From the NCBI GenBank assembly GCA_002900995.3, contig CM035306.1, positions 1,860,001-1,924,000 of the forward strand: 64,000 nt of DNA, written 5' to 3'. Source of the stretch: Ganoderma boninense (lineage: Eukaryota > Basidiomycota > Agaricomycetes > Polyporales > Polyporaceae). A model generated the notes under the pieces. The model did not search any database. It was given only the letters and a program-made list of their open reading frames with translations, and was not told the origin of the DNA. A program made the position numbers and the translations under genes. Shown piece after piece: positions 24,773 to 38,306 of the stretch; positions within the stretch are counted from its first letter, which is position 1; each line of letters starts with the position of its first letter.

Positions 24773-25365
24773 CCCGAGTACCTTGGGGCGACCGGGAACC
24801 GATGAAAACCAAGGGGGCGACAGGTCGACGAGGGGGAGGGACCAAGGATTGAAAAAGAAACAGGCTCGAAAGACATGCTTGGGAGATGAGGCTGCCCGAG
24901 CGGTTGACATGCCGTTACGGCTGGGTGCCGGAGTCCAACCTGTAATACCTTGTCCCCTGATCATGAAGTGCATGGCCACGCTGCCGAGGAATACAGCATA
25001 TGAGATTATGTCTTGAGACATGGCTGAGCCTGTGAGTTTTCGGAGAACGAACTTGAGCAGGCGAATTTGAGCGAAGAAGGAAAAACTTACCTGACAACAT
25101 GAAGTATCGAAGCGTTAGCACATGAAACTGAGGCTTACAACGTTGACACATGGGTAAAAAAACTATTACTTAAGACCAGGATGGATCCGACAAGACATTC
25201 AGATATAAGGAAGCAATATTAAGCGTCTACAGAAAGATCTACTATCGTGAGGGTATAAGATTGTGCTCTAACCCGTCAGTGTCGAAGAAGTCTACAGTTC
25301 GAGTTCGTTAGAGGTCATTGTCAATGGGAGACTTCCCAAGCTACTCGGCGTCGGTCAAACAAGGT
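24773..25365. other. Laccase upstream region with a possible 5' exon
   Basis: On the minus strand the laccase frame stays open upstream to 25029. A clean intron (25090-25030, CAG|GTAAGT to CTCACAG|G) joins it in frame to an upstream exon with ATGs at 25151 and 25097. This would add about 100 residues including a hydrophobic stretch ([16 protein letters not shown]) ahead of the laccase signal peptide. A spliced 5' leader with an upstream frame, or a small separate gene, are equally possible. I see no other coding signal. Confidence 0.35.
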
Positions 25366-26374
25366 CTAGTGGGCCGCCCTCTCGGAGGATTTCTGTGGGG
25401 TTTCTTGATGGAGCCATGCAGCTCCCATGTCGAAGAGGTCTCGGTCAGGGAAGATCTCGAGAATTTCGCACATGATGCCCTCTGTCTCGAGCAGGTACGT
25501 CCGCTGTAGCTGTCGTTTGCCGTCTACGACTTGCGCGCCGACATCGAGGAGCGAGAACTCCGGGTAGACTCGGAGGTGACGGAAGATTTGCCCCAGTGCG
25601 AACTTCTCGTCGAGGAGCAGGCGTTCGCACTCGGGTGAGGTGACCGTAACCGAGGACGTTGCAATGCACAAAATCCGGGAACCGCATTTCAAGTGTACTT
25701 GGCGCGCCTGCTTGATTGGGTTCGCTATGGAGGTCCCTGATCCCCGAGGCCCTGTTCTAGAGTAAATGCAGTCTATAGTAATCGGTTGAGCCAAGAAGGC
25801 ACTGGAGGGGATGGCTTCATTGTCAGGCCGGATGCGCAAGTAGTGTGGGGGCATATTACCTGAGATGCCGTTGCAAGTCTCCTTGAGCCACGAGCATAAT
25901 CCTTTCCAGTCCTGTGATGTCGTGAGGTCCTCGGATCTGTTCAAGGAATATTCATGAGCACCACGGACAGTTATCGCCTCCACGGGAGTCAGGCAATAGA
26001 ACTGAATGGTGACCCGTAGCCGATACGTAACGAACGATGGGCAGAACGTGCAATGGTCGCAGGGTAGATAACAGACGTGCACATTTTCACAGCAATCGTA
26101 TCGGTATGCCTCGCCGCCTTCGACGGCCATGATTATTGGTGGAAACGGACAGCCTCTACATGGTGGGCAAGTATGTATTCCTCGTCCGGGTCCGGGAACG
26201 ATGCCGAACCGTTCACGTTGGGGAGCTCGGGGACAGATGGCCAGTCTTAGTGGCCTCCCGAGGTCTCACGAGTGGGTGGAACGCGTTTCTGGATATGGAT
26301 ACGTCACTCACCTCTATGCTGGTAGAGGCGCCGGTGTAGGTGTCTCGCGCAAGTCCATTATTGTCTGGCCTCAT
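25366..26374 (-). CDS. Uncharacterised fungal protein, possible chorismate-lyase (UbiC)-like fold
   Basis: No function is established. The C-terminal half contains the order of elements expected of a UbiC/chorismate-lyase-like fold: NMPPHYLRIRPDNEAIPSS, AQPITIDCIYSRTGPRG, ARQVHLKCGSRILCIATSSV, SPECERLLLDEKFALGQIFR, and the closing strands RTYLLETEGIMCEILEIFP. The protein ends DMGAAWLHQETPQKSSERAAH at TAG 25366-25368. A single open frame from 26130 covers this part. However, a better 5' end starts at 26374 (MRPDNNGLARDTYTGASTSIE), splices over 26311-26226 and continues LPNVNGSASFPDPDEEYIL. The join between that exon and the downstream frame is not resolved. The fold assignment is inference from motif order. 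The gene is divergent from NOT1. Confidence 0.6.
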
Positions 26375-27085
26375 GATCCTTCACGTTGGCTGCATGGGTG
26401 GTGAGCGACGTACGAGGAGGACGCATGTATGGCTAGATGACACGGACCTGGGGGCACTCCTGCGATGACGAATGAGGGTGCGGGAGCGTCGAGATCAGCA
26501 GTTGAAGGGGAGCGAGGAGCATCAGGCACGCATCCAAATCGAGGTAGACGACTGAATACACACCACCTGCGAGCGTGCCGATGTGCGAGCGAAGAGTGGT
26601 GTTGGAGAGGCAATGGCACCGGCGTATGACCGGGCATTACAACGATCGCAGGTGGTCCTCATTGACACTCACGGCGCTAATGCTGCAAGCGCCGGGGGAC
26701 CCAGAGAAGAGTCCGAGCCATGCCCTTCATGTGCGCTGAGAGAACTGTGGACGAGCTGATGAGCATCGAGACGATTGCAGTCAGGGGATGTGGATTGCAG
26801 ATCGCCTGACAACCACAACCATCGACACTCTGGGATACCGTATACTACTCCGAACAGAGCCTGAGGAGGCCTGAGGCTGCCAGTTCCAGAGCGCCCTCTG
26901 AGTGGCCACCGAGAATTGGGGCGGAGCTTGAAAGCGGGGACGCGTGCTGTGGTGAAGGCTGGGCCTGTAAAGGGATCTCTGCTCACTGTTCAAGGCGACC
27001 TCGGTCTGTCTTGGTCCAGCTTTCTCCCTCTCCTCTCCTCAACTCTTTCAAAACGGCTTCTGGTGGTGGCCTCGGCGGTCGACGG
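26375..27085. other. Divergent promoter region, UbiC-like gene / NOT1
   Basis: About 710 bp without a convincing gene. A pyrimidine tract (CTTTCTCCCTCTCCTCTCC) near 27020-27040 is a likely transcription-start context for NOT1. Open frames on the minus strand here are short and featureless. Confidence 0.5.
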
Positions 27086-30000
27086 ATGACGGAGGCCTCA
27101 ACCAGGGCGAGAACTCCAGCCATGGACGGCACCGCCAGCCCTAACATCCATACAATCGTCAAAGCACAGATCGTCTTCCTCCTCTCAACCCTCACCGAGG
27201 AGAACTTCGAACGGAATCAGGTGGAGATTCGTTCTGTGCGTAAACATATTCGGTTCTAGCGGGGAATGACATTGCTAATTCATGTTCCGCCGTCATGATT
27301 TACCCCCTGCAGCTGTCTGAACAACATGGGATTGACACGTACCTCCACTTCATCCGTCGTCTCATCGTTCACTCCCAAAGCCGCCTCACCTCCACCGCAT
27401 CACCCGCCGCGTTCGACGCTTCCTCCGCCCTAACCTTCCGCTTGCTCGTCCAAGAAACTCAACGCCTCGCACGCGATCCATTCCTCGCGGACAGGTTCCG
27501 AGATGGTATCGATCGTGGGGACGGCGACACCTTTCGCAACTTCGATTTCGTCAAGTTTGCGGACAGGGTCGGGCTGCGTCCGTTGGAGAGGCTCATCTTG
27601 GCGTCTTCTATCGTAGCCGCCCCCACCCGCAGGGAGCTGCTTGCGCAAGCAACAACTGTCATCCGAGTCGACTTCGAGAACGCGGTTTTGGCCTTATGCC
27701 AGCATCCGTCTTTCGACCACGCCGATCTGAACCCCAATCAAGTCGCAAAGTTGCTGTCGAACCTCCTTGCCGAGCCCCCTCCTGATTCTCCAATTTTGGA
27801 TCCCACACAGCGACAGGCTCTCATAATCGCTGCTCAAGCGAAGTATGGGTCGGAGATTGTCTCTCCAATCCTCCAGCGCATTTTGCCCAGCCTGAGGTAC
27901 GTTTTTCACGAGGCTGTTGAGTTCACCCGGCACCTACTCAGCCATGCGATTCTCCCGCCCCAGCCTCCCTCCTAATACATCTGTCGTCCAAGCATTGGTG
28001 CAGCTCGGGCCTGAGATTACCAGCGATGCCGACGTCGTTCGATCTCTCTTGCTACGATTTGGCATTAACGAGAACAACCCTCCTACCGATACTCAAGTGG
28101 TTGATCTCGTGACTTCCTTGGCACGACTGGCTTCCGAGGGAACTTTGCTTCCCGACGTCGGTGCAGTTGTGAGGGCATTGAGCAGTTTTGTGAGTTGTTT
28201 TGCTCGTGTTTTCAAATTTCCCCTCTAACCTCAAGATTCTTCGCACAGAATGGGAATCTCAATTGGGCGGCTGCTATTCAGGCATTTGATATTCCTGACA
28301 GGCAGGGTGTCGACACAGCGACTCTGAAGCTTTTGATCGCCATCCTCATGAACACCCCTCGTGATGAGCAACGACACGCAGTCACTGGATTCTGGTCGCT
28401 GTGGTCCAACACTCAGTATCAACTTCGACTCTTGGATGCCCTGTTGTCACTTCCCGCCGACACCTTCAACTTCGTCAACCTTCCTGGTCGGAAGATTGTC
28501 ACTGTCGAGGACGTTGCAGGTGCAAGCCCTACGATCAAGTCGCTGGCCGCCAACGTCCAGGGACACACTTGGAACTCACTGGACTTGTTCGAGGTGTTGG
28601 TTCAGGCAGCTGACTCCAAGAGCAACGAAGTCACGAACCTGGTGCGTGAGATGTTAGACAAGGCGGTTAAAATCAGTGCCGAGCTTGTACATATGGGCCT
28701 CCTGCAAGTTCCGGTGAGACTTTCCCCGCAATTTAGGTGTCCATATCTGACGTTTGCCCAGCAAGCATCCTGGAACGACATTCGCTTGGAGTACACCCAG
28801 CGGCTCCTTGCTATGTTCCTCGCAGGTCACCCGAACCATCAACTCGTGTTCATGCGTATCTGGCAGATTGAGCCTGCTTACTTGACAAATGCATTCCGGG
28901 ATTTCTACGATGAAAGCAATTTGAACATCACGAGGATACTGGACGTCGCGCAAGACCTCAAGGTGGGTGTCCCTTTCCGCCTGTATATATGCAGGGGCTT
29001 ACGCCATGGCAGATCCTGGATGCATTGCTCGAGGTTCGACCGTTCAAGTTCGCCTTGGATGTTGCCGCCCTAGCCTCTCGTCGCGAGTACTTGAACTTGG
29101 ACAAATGGCTTGCCGACAATGTCACCGCTCATGGCGCAGATTTCTTGCACTCTGTTATTGCTTTCTTGGAGCTCAAGATGGACAGCGAAAAGACGGTTCG
29201 GGTCTCAGATCCTCCTGTCGAGCCTCGCACCATGCAGCTTTCGCCCCAAACCATTGCAATTTTTTTGCGAGTGTTGCGCAATAGGTATGTGCTACGCCCA
29301 TCTGACTAGGGTTACATCTTACCTGTCATGCAGCTCGGGCATTATGCATGAGAACGACGTTGACTACTGTCTCGAAGTTCGAAACGCTTGTTTGCAGATC
29401 CACCCACGCCTCATGAACCTGGTCCCCGGTTCCGATGCAGAGCCGGGCTTCACCGTCGTCACCTACTCTGCCGAGATTGAAACAGAGGTCGACGGCATCT
29501 ACAAGCAGATGTACGACGAGCAGATCACGATTGACGACGTCATCAAGCTACTGCAGCGCAACAAGGCTTCTGCTAACCCTCGTGACCACGAGATTTTCTC
29601 GTGCATGCTGCACTTCCTGTTTGACGAGTACAAGTTCTTCCAGTCGTACTACCCGCACCGCGAGCTTGCGATGACCGGCTACCTGTTCGGCTCTCTGATC
29701 CAGTACCAGCTCGTCGACTTCATCCCTCTTGGCATCGCTATTCGCTATGTTCTGGACGCACTTAATTGCCCGCCCGATTCAAATCTCTTCAAGTTTGGCA
29801 TCCAGGCGCTCTCCCGCTTCGAATCGCGCTTGTCGGAGTGGCAGCCTCTTTGTCAAGCCTTGCTCAAGATCCCCCATCTCCTGGAGGCGCGCCCCGACCT
29901 CGCGATTAGCATTCAACGTGCTCTTGCAAACGGAGACGGTGCCAGCAGCTCTGCCGATTTGAGAACACTGTCAGCAGTTCCGATGGCTGAGCCACCCCCA

Positions 30001-33000
30001 ATCTTTACGACCATTCAACCAGACCGACTCGATGGCGAACCGGAGAAGCCGCCGGAAGAGGTGTCGGACAAGATTCTCTTCATCGTGAACAACCTCGCAC
30101 CGTCGAACTTCGAGTCGAAATTGGCGGAGATGAAGGGTCACTTTCAAGAGCAGTACTCTCGGTGGTTCGCAAACTATCTCGTGGACCAGCGCGTCAGCAT
30201 TGAGCCCAACAACCACCAACTATACCTTCGGTTCCTCGATGCTCTGGACGTCCAGTCGCTCTTCCGCTTCATCCTCCACGAGACCTTGGTCAAGTCTGCT
30301 CTACTTCTTAACTCGGAGAAGACCCAGCAGCTTGGCTCAGAGCGCGCTATTCTCAAGAACGTTGGCTCGTGGCTGGGCAGCATTACTCTCGCGCGGGACC
30401 GTCCTATCAAGCATAAGAACCTGTCATTCAAGGATCTTCTCATTGAAGGTTACGATAACAACAGGCTCATAGTTGCGATCCCCTTCGTCTGCAAGACCCT
30501 TGAGCCCGCTTCTCGCTCAAAGGTGTTCCGTCCCCCGAACCCATGGTTGATGGCCGTCATCAGCCTCCTCACCGAGCTGTACCACTTCGCCGAACTCAAG
30601 CTTAATCTGAAGTTCGAGATCGAGATGCTTTGCAAGGCGCTCGACATTGACCTCGACGTCGTGCAGGCGACGACCATCCTCCGCAACCGCCCTCTCTCTG
30701 ACACTCTCGCTGGCCCTCCCCTCCCTGACTATGTCAGCGATATCGACTCCCTGCCAATGGGTGGGTATGACCCTACAGCGCAAGCGCAAGCGGATGCTCA
30801 GGTGATACCCCTAGGCCCGACGAGTCCCTCCGATACGCAACGCGTCCTCGGCGCTCACATCGAGAACATCCTGTCGAGCATCCTCCCCCAGGTCACCCTC
30901 AGCCCCCAACTTGCCCCCCTTAACACCAATGCGTCATTCAAACGTGCGGTCCAAATGGCCATTGACCGCGCCGTCCGCGAGGCAAGATCCATTTCTTTGG
31001 CCTTCGATCATGCGTGTACTTATGAGTTTTGATTTTAGATTATCCTGCCCGTCGTCGAACGGTCTGTCACTATTGCTGGCATTTCCACTCGCGAGCTGGT
31101 TGCGAAGGACTTCGTCACCGAGTCCAACGAGGACAAGCTCCGGAAGGCCGGTCATCTTATGGCGCAGAAACTCGCTGGTAGCTTGGCGCTCGTCACCTGC
31201 AAGGAGCCGCTGAAGGGTAATCTCGGCAGCCATATCCGCCAGTTCTTGTCCGAATTCGGCTTCACTGATGTAAGTGTTCATAGCTATGCACCCTTGCATT
31301 CCATCTGAACTAATCCATTGTCCAGCAAATGGTCCCTGACCAGGTCATCTTCTTGCTGGTGTCGGAGAACATTGAGCTCGCCTGCCAGGCCATCGAAAAG
31401 GCAGCCATGGATCGTGCCGTTATTGACGTGGACGAGGGCTTTGCCACTGCCTACGAAATTCGTCGACGTCACAGGGAGGTGAGTACATCCAGGCAGAACC
31501 ATTGAAATCCTTCCACTCAACAATCCATTCAGTCGCGGCCTGGTCAACCCTTCTGGGACTCCTCGGTCCCCCAGTCGAACGTCTTTGGTTCTCTGCCTGA
31601 CCCACTACGTATCAAGCCCACTGGAGTACAGGCGATCCAGACGGCCGTCTATGAGGACTTTGGTAAGCTTAAATTGTTTCATCGCATTTTCGCCGCATAA
31701 TCTCATGGTCAACAGGTACGGACCCCAAGCGTCGCATGTTCACCAGTCGTCCGAATTCGACGGTGTCGTACTCCCGTGCCGACCAGTTGGCCACCCTCTA
31801 CAGCCCTTCGCCTGCCACCGAGCAGTCTGGTCCTGCCTTGTTGCGTCCTCAAGATGCCATGGAGCGTTTCAATGTAAGTGCCCTGTATAGATAAAGTTAA
31901 GGATACCACTCATCATGTCGCGCAGGCTCTGGTTCGGGACCTCGAGGCCGTTCTCGTTCAGCTCCCCATTACCTCCCTTGCCGCGTTACCCCCTACCCAC
32001 GAAGTTCGCCATCTTGTTCGTCAAATCCTCTTTATTGCCGCCGATTCTCTCGACCACTCTCGCACTCCGCTCCTCATGTCTCAGAAGATCGTACAATTGT
32101 TGTACAAGACCCCGTCGCAGCTTGGCCGCGAGATATACGTCGCACTACTCGACCAACTTTGCCACTCTTTCGAAGAAGTCGCACGGGAGGCGATCACCTG
32201 GCTGATCTATGCCGAAGATGAACGCAAGTTCAACGTCCCTGTGACCGTCGCTCTTCTGCGCAGCGGTCTTGTCACCGTTTCTCAGGAAGACCAGCAGCTG
32301 GCGAAGCTGCTCTTCTCGGAACCTCGTCCTAGCCTACAGAACTTTGCGGCTGGCTTGATTCGGGAGTGTCTTGCAGCCGACCCGCCCCTCGCTACTCAAG
32401 GCCAGTTTTCGTACTCGCTTGAAGTACTCAACCAATTGGCTCAGTCAGGCAAGACCAATGATGAGTAAGTATCTTTAAGTTGCACTTCTTTTCGCCCAGC
32501 TAATTTCCTTCATCAGGGCCAGCCGGTTGTTGGACGACCTCCGCGGCGTCCCGCGAAGGGCAACCCAAGCGCCTCCGACTCCAGCGCCAGAAAACCAGCC
32601 TGCTCGTCAGCCTTCGGTGAAGCCAGAGACCGAGACACTGCGGGAGAAGCTGTTTATCTGGTTCCAGCAGTGGGTCAGCATCTACCAGCGTTCGCACTCG
32701 CCGGAGAAGTCGTTTGTGCCGTACATCACACAGCTTACTCGTCAAGGTATCTTGAAGGCGGAGGATGTCTCCTCTTTCTTCTTCCGAGTCTGCGCGGAGT
32801 CGAGCGTGAACAGCTACATCAAGCACGTCAACGCGGGGGAGTTTGGCTTCTCATTCCAGGCGCTGGATGCCATGTCGCGTCTGATCGTGTACATCATCAA
32901 GTATCATGGTGATGCATCTGGCGTCAACAACGACCAGGCGAAGGTTCACTACCTCACGAAGATTTTGTCCATCTTTGTGCTCGTGCTCGCCAACATGCAC

Positions 33001-34365
33001 GAGGAACAAGGCCCGCACTTCCAGCAGAAGCCGTTCTTCCGCTTCTTCTCTAGCCTCCTCAATGACCTGCATTCTATCGAGGCGAGTCTGGGAACGGCAT
33101 ACTTCCAGCTTCTCATCGCGATTGGGTGAGTCTCGCGTGCTTCGTCTTGTCTTTCAAGTACTGACATCACTATAGGGACACTTTCAGCTCGTTGCAGCCG
33201 ACATACTTCCCGGGCTTTGCCTTTTCGTGGATGAGCTTGATCTCCCACCGGCTTTTCATGCCGAAATTGCTCCTGTCCGACAACCGTGAGGTATGCATTC
33301 TGTCATATTGCTGCAATGATCAACGTCTCAGTCTACGATAGGGATGGTCTGCCTTCTACAAGCTTCTGCTGTCACTGTTCAAGTTCCTTGGGCCCTTCCT
33401 CAAAACTGCCGATCTCCAGCCTGCTGGTCGTGACTTGTACAGAGGCACTCTCCGTTTGCTCCTCGTCCTCCTTCATGACTTCCCCGAATTCCTCAGCGAG
33501 TACTATTTCTCCCTCTGCGACGTCATCCCCCCACGTTGCATCCAGCTCCGCAACATCGTTCTCAGTGCCTACCCACCCAACGTCATCCTCCCCGACCCAC
33601 ATCTCCGCGACATCGACTTCGAAGCGATCCCTGAGATGGGCCCCATCCCTCCCATCCTCTCCGATTTTGCGGCTGGCCTCAGAGCGGGCGATCTCAGGAT
33701 GTACTTGGACCAGTACCTGTTGAACAGGGGCCCCCAGTCGACGTTCTTGTCATCGCTCAAGGATCGTCTCCGTTCTCCTGCCGGGGAGGGTCCTGCTGAG
33801 ACCTACAACCTCTCCCTCATTAACTCGCTTGTGATGTACATCGGCGTCTCCTCCGTCGCTCAAGCGAGGGCTCGCAGCGGGGGCCCGATCTTTGTGCCAA
33901 CTGACCCTGGGGTTGTTGCTTTGCACTACTTGGCGACGAACTTGGATGTCGAGGGTACGCATATTGAATTGTGTAAGTGTATGCTTTCGCTGACATCCGA
34001 CCAGGCCAGCACCACCTGCTCAGCGCGATGGTCCTTCATTTGCGTTACCCCAATGCGCACACGCACTGGTTCAGCTCTTTGATGCTATACCTCTTCCACG
34101 ACATTCAGGTTGACCAGTTCAGAGAGATCATGACTAGGGTGTTATTGGAGAGATTCCTGGTTCATCGCCCGCATCCATGGGGTGCGCTGGTCACCTTCAT
34201 TGAGCTGTTGCGCAACGCGAAGTACAACTTCTGGAGCCAAGAGTTCATCCATATCGCGCCCGAAGTCACCCTTCTCCTCGAGAATGTTCGTTGATCTCCC
34301 TTTGCCCCAACAATCGTGTTGCTAACATCTCATTCCAGGTCGCGAGGTCGATCTTCCAATCCTAG
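27086..34365 (+). CDS. NOT1: NOT1/CDC39, scaffold of the CCR4-NOT deadenylase complex
   Basis: NOT1 holds together the deadenylases CAF1 and CCR4 and the NOT modules, controlling mRNA poly(A) shortening. The gene is the largest in the window, about 2,100 residues. The N-terminal HEAT region begins IHTIVKAQIVFLLSTLTEENF. The CAF1-binding MIF4G domain is at about 30050-30700 (KILFIVNNLAPSNFESKL, FRPPNPWLMAVISLLTELY). The CNOT1 DUF3819 region is at about 30930-31480 (FKRAVQMAIDRAVREIILPV, STRELVAKDFVTESNEDKLR), and AYEIRRRHRE follows. The NOT1 superfamily-homology C-terminus runs 32500-34365, including FRFFSSLLNDLHSIE, GLYRGTLRLLLVLLHDFPEF-like sequence and RYPNAHTHWFSSLMLYLF. It ends VARSIFQS at TAG 34363-34365. 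The first ATG after the pyrimidine tract is 27086, and 27122 is an alternative. Introns are mostly 45-70 nt. Confidence 0.95.
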
Positions 34366-34675
34366 AGCTGTTCCATTTCACTCAGCCTCTGGCTTACACC
34401 CAACATCTTGCTATCGCTTTCGCTATCTGTGATATATATTCCGCTCGTCCTCCCTTTTTCAGTTTTGGGATGTGTTCTCATTGCACTGTATTGTAACAAG
34501 AAGTTTCCTCTCGCACTGTTACAAAAAGCATACGTGATGGCTTGAACTTTGCTTACGGTCAGCCCTGACGAATCCACCACGCACCCATGCACGACCCCAT
34601 CACGACGTCCTACCCTAAATGTGTCATGTATATTCAATAGTGATGTATCACCCCACACATACCTCTTGTCGTAAT

Positions 34676-37600
34676 CTAGAATGCGGACATGGCCTCGTTC
34701 CAGCTCCAGTCGTTACCCCAAACTCTATGTAACATCGGTGTTTGTTAGCAGTATGAAGTTTGTTCTTGTTCACGTACCCTGCGCTTTGCACGCCTCCTGT
34801 GCCCCTCGCATCCGCTTGCGACCCGACGACAATCCAGTCGGGCACAGTAACTCCAGTGCGTACGGGGAAGAGGCGCAAAGCCCTCTCCAGTCCGCTTACG
34901 TCAGCACCGTAGACGAAAAGGGTGAGCGCCTCCGGATTCATTGGGTGAGGATGCAAGAAGAGTGCGCCCGTCGAAGGCGCGGTGAGAGATCGGCTGCGGA
35001 GTCGGAGGGCGGTACCGTCGACCCCGAAGGGCGTAGCAGACTTCGAAAGCAGCGAGGCAGAGAAACCTCCCAGTTTACCGTAGCTCAGCACAACCAAGTT
35101 GCCCGACGGTAATGATCCAATGCGGACCGCCCGTTTTGCTTCGTCATCATCGATGATGCCGACGTCGAGCTTGTGGTAGACGTTGACGTTGTGTGCGATA
35201 CGCAGAGCGGCTGACAACTCTGGAGAAGGCGACCTGCTTGGGACGACAATAGTGATGGGGCTGGTCGAGCTCAATAGGTTGGAAATCCTGCCTGTGGGCG
35301 GCGTCGTAGCGACGCCGAACAAAGCATGTGGCTGAAATGTGTGTTCCGCTACTGAGAACAGTGGCTGCACCGAATCCGACGCATATACTCACCGTCCACA
35401 CACCCTTCTCCTGGAATAAAGCGAGGGAGAAGTTTGGTTGATCCCAGGTTGCCTGGTCCAGCTCGATCGCTTGGCCGTCGACCAAGAATGGCACGCCCCT
35501 TATACCCTTCGGCAGCGATCCAGGGCGATAAGAAAATGCGGCGATGTTCGATGTCTGAACCGAGATCCCATCCGGGTTGATGTTCACCGTCAGCCTCCCA
35601 AGCCTATGCGTTTGTTGTCAGATGTACTGTCGGGCCTTAAGTTCATGAGTGCTAGGCCACATACCGTCCAGGGATGCCCAAACGATACACCGACCATCCA
35701 TTCAGCGACCCGGAATCGCTGGGAACCGCGACAGCGAGGGTAAACGTCCGCATAGAGGCACCAGCATCCCGGCCGGACAACGCAGATGACACAAAGGCCG
35801 CGACTTGGTGGTTTTTGAATACGTCCGGGTACCAGTGATTTTCCCCGGGATCTTCGCGAAACCTGGCAAGAGGTCCTGAGTTGAGTGGGTGCGACGTGGA
35901 TGTCGGGGCGAGAGACTTACGTCACGTTCGCATGAGGATTCCATGTCTTGAGTGTGGAAACCAATGCGCGAGTATGCCACACAGGGACGTTCTCGTCATC
36001 GCCCCTAGGGAGCGAGTCCATCTCAACATGGGCGAAGAGTAGTTCAAACTACATGTTGTCTTACCCATGAATCGCTAGGATGGGTGTGGAAGCCAGGTTT
36101 GAAAGGAAAAGGTCATTATCATCGGGAGTGAGCGAGGAATCGAGGATAGCCCTAAGGGCTGGATCTACGTAGTGAGCAGACCTATTGGGTGCCGAACTAA
36201 GCAGACTATATGCGTCAAGAATGGGGACGGTCACCCACATCGACTGGACCCACGGAACGTAAGCCTGAGACTTGATATACCCAGCGGCAGGGACGACTGT
36301 GAGGATCCAAATCAATCGGAGTGTATGACGAAGTGATGGATATGCAGACACTGACCTCCGACCACTCTGTCCGGGTATCGTGCGGCGACGTACCAAGCTC
36401 CTTGGCCCCCGTTGGAATGCCCCATGAGGAGGACTTTGTTCTCGGAACCTAGACCCCACTTGTTCCACTCTTGCCGACCAGCAAGGATGTCGCCCAACGC
36501 TTCAACCGCACCCCATGCCTCTTGGGCACTGGGGCCATGCCAGTCCAAGCCCTGCACTTGGGTCAGACGACGCAGTCGGCGTGGTCATCAAGCAGCGACT
36601 TACCCACTCTGTCCGCCCGGCGGGGGCTATGATCCAACTATGCAGCTGGCGAGGCAACGCCTTGATCCAAAACCGGTCGCTGCCGAATACATCCACTCCG
36701 GCGCCATCTACGAATTCACCCTTCAGTCAATGAATCGAAGAGAGGCCTAGCAACGTCGCAAAACTTACGCAAGGCCATGATTGGTGGCAGAGGTACGTTT
36801 CGCGCTTCTTCCGGAGGGAGAACAAGGAAGGCGGACGGCATGGAAGTTGCATAGAAGAATGTGGCTTTGATACCGCCGGCGGGCACATTTTCAGCGGACC
36901 ATTGAGGATGATGCTGTAGGGGAACCGTAACAAAGATCGTTGACTCCGCGTCGCCGGATTGGAGTGTCAACACAATCTCGAGTTCATCCAAATAAACGGG
37001 ACTCGTTTGGGTGAGCACGAGGGGTATCACACGAGTCTGAGTCGGAGCTATACGCGGCTTCTCCAGCAGCGACACCGTCAGGTTCTAATTAAGCTCTGTC
37101 AGTTATTGAGTTAAAACGCGTTGAACTTGATTGAATGATTTGCACCTTTGCAGTACTTGCGGGAACAGTTGCACCGGTAACTGTCCACCAACCTCCGAGA
37201 CCGCGGAGACCGATGCCAATCGCATTGCCAAAGGCCCAGCCGTCGACGAAATCACCAACGACATCGTGCGACTCGTCGCGTACAACAATCGAGGCGGCGT
37301 CTTGAATATCGACGGTGAGTGTGGCCGAGAGCTTCGGTATTTCAGTTCCGAGCATGGAACGAGGGTCGCCGAAGAGCCTAATCTATGGACATTGGACGAG
37401 AACCAGGGTCAGAGCACGCAATTCGAGTGCATCAGAAGTATCCTACCTCGTAATCACCGCTTACAACGATCTCGTAAGTCGTCGGTGAGTCAAGTGAGGG
37501 AGGGTGTGGAAGTCTGATAGCGTTGGGAGGTGCTTTTCCCTGCGCATATATGTTACCGGCATGCCACTCTGGAACCACGACTTCGCCTCCCGCGCCCAGG

Positions 37601-38306
37601 GCAGGGAGAACGGTGAAGAAAGAACCCTGGAGTAGGTTGACGAGCAATTGAGGCTCTGAGAGACTATGAGGGCGTGATGGTGGCCGAACGGTGAGGGTAG
37701 AGCGAAGGACGCTGTGATGCTGTAGTGCGGCCCAGCCTTCGGTTGCTCTTAGAGAAGCCCATCTAGAAATGCCGTCGGTTGGTCAGTAATAAAGGGCATC
37801 CGCTAGTAGTATTTTTTGCACCTTATGGCAGGGTAGGATACTTCAATAAGGCCATCATTTGCAGCATGGACCTTGGCCCATCCAACGGACCCGCCATCTG
37901 CGAGAGAAGACGGCCAAGTTTCGCCCAGGTCGATGGGCTCAGACACTGTCAAAACAACAAATGTTGGCTGGATCCTAGAGAAATGCGCGAAGAGATTGTT
38001 TACGATTGAGAGGAAAAGAGGGGGAAAGGAAGTGCTGTTCCCGAGCGTGAATGGGGAAGGGCCCAAGGACCTAGGAATGGAATGTGGCTTAAGTCGCACT
38101 GCGAAGGGTTCAGACAGGTCGTAAGAACGACTCACATCCCAATCCCGAGAAAGGGAAGCTGTCCAACCGTCGGTTTGCGTGGCCATTGTGACATCCATAA
38201 CCACTTGGCTTTCGGTCTGGAGGGCGGATGCAACCTGGGCGATGCTCAGGCTGAAAGCTGTCCAGCCAAGGAGGACAGATGTGGCAAAGAGAGTACCAAC
38301 TGGCAT
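34676..38306 (-). CDS. Large secreted or membrane-anchored alpha/beta hydrolase (prolyl-oligopeptidase S9-like)
   Basis: This roughly 1,000-residue protein has an alpha/beta-hydrolase core in its middle. The start at 38306 gives a hydrophobic N-terminus (MPVGTLFATSVLLGWTAF), a signal peptide or anchor. N-terminal beta-rich segments follow. The catalytic core includes PPIMALHGAGVDVFGSDFW, the nucleophile elbow VLLMGHSNGGQGAWYVA near 36400, the acid loop ILAIHGGDDENVPV near 36070-35990, and the histidine loop REDPGENHWYPDVF near 35840, so a Ser-Asp-His triad is present. A beta-rich C-terminal region ends NDWSWNEAMSAF at TAG 34676-34678. Uncharacterised basidiomycete proteins of this architecture are usually annotated as S9 peptidase-like. 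Peptidase versus esterase activity cannot be decided from sequence. Its 3' end lies 310 bp from the NOT1 stop. Confidence 0.78.

Noticed and set aside
25290..25310. tRNA T-arm-like GTTCGAGTTC
   Set aside because: No matching acceptor, D-arm or anticodon arm could be folded around it.
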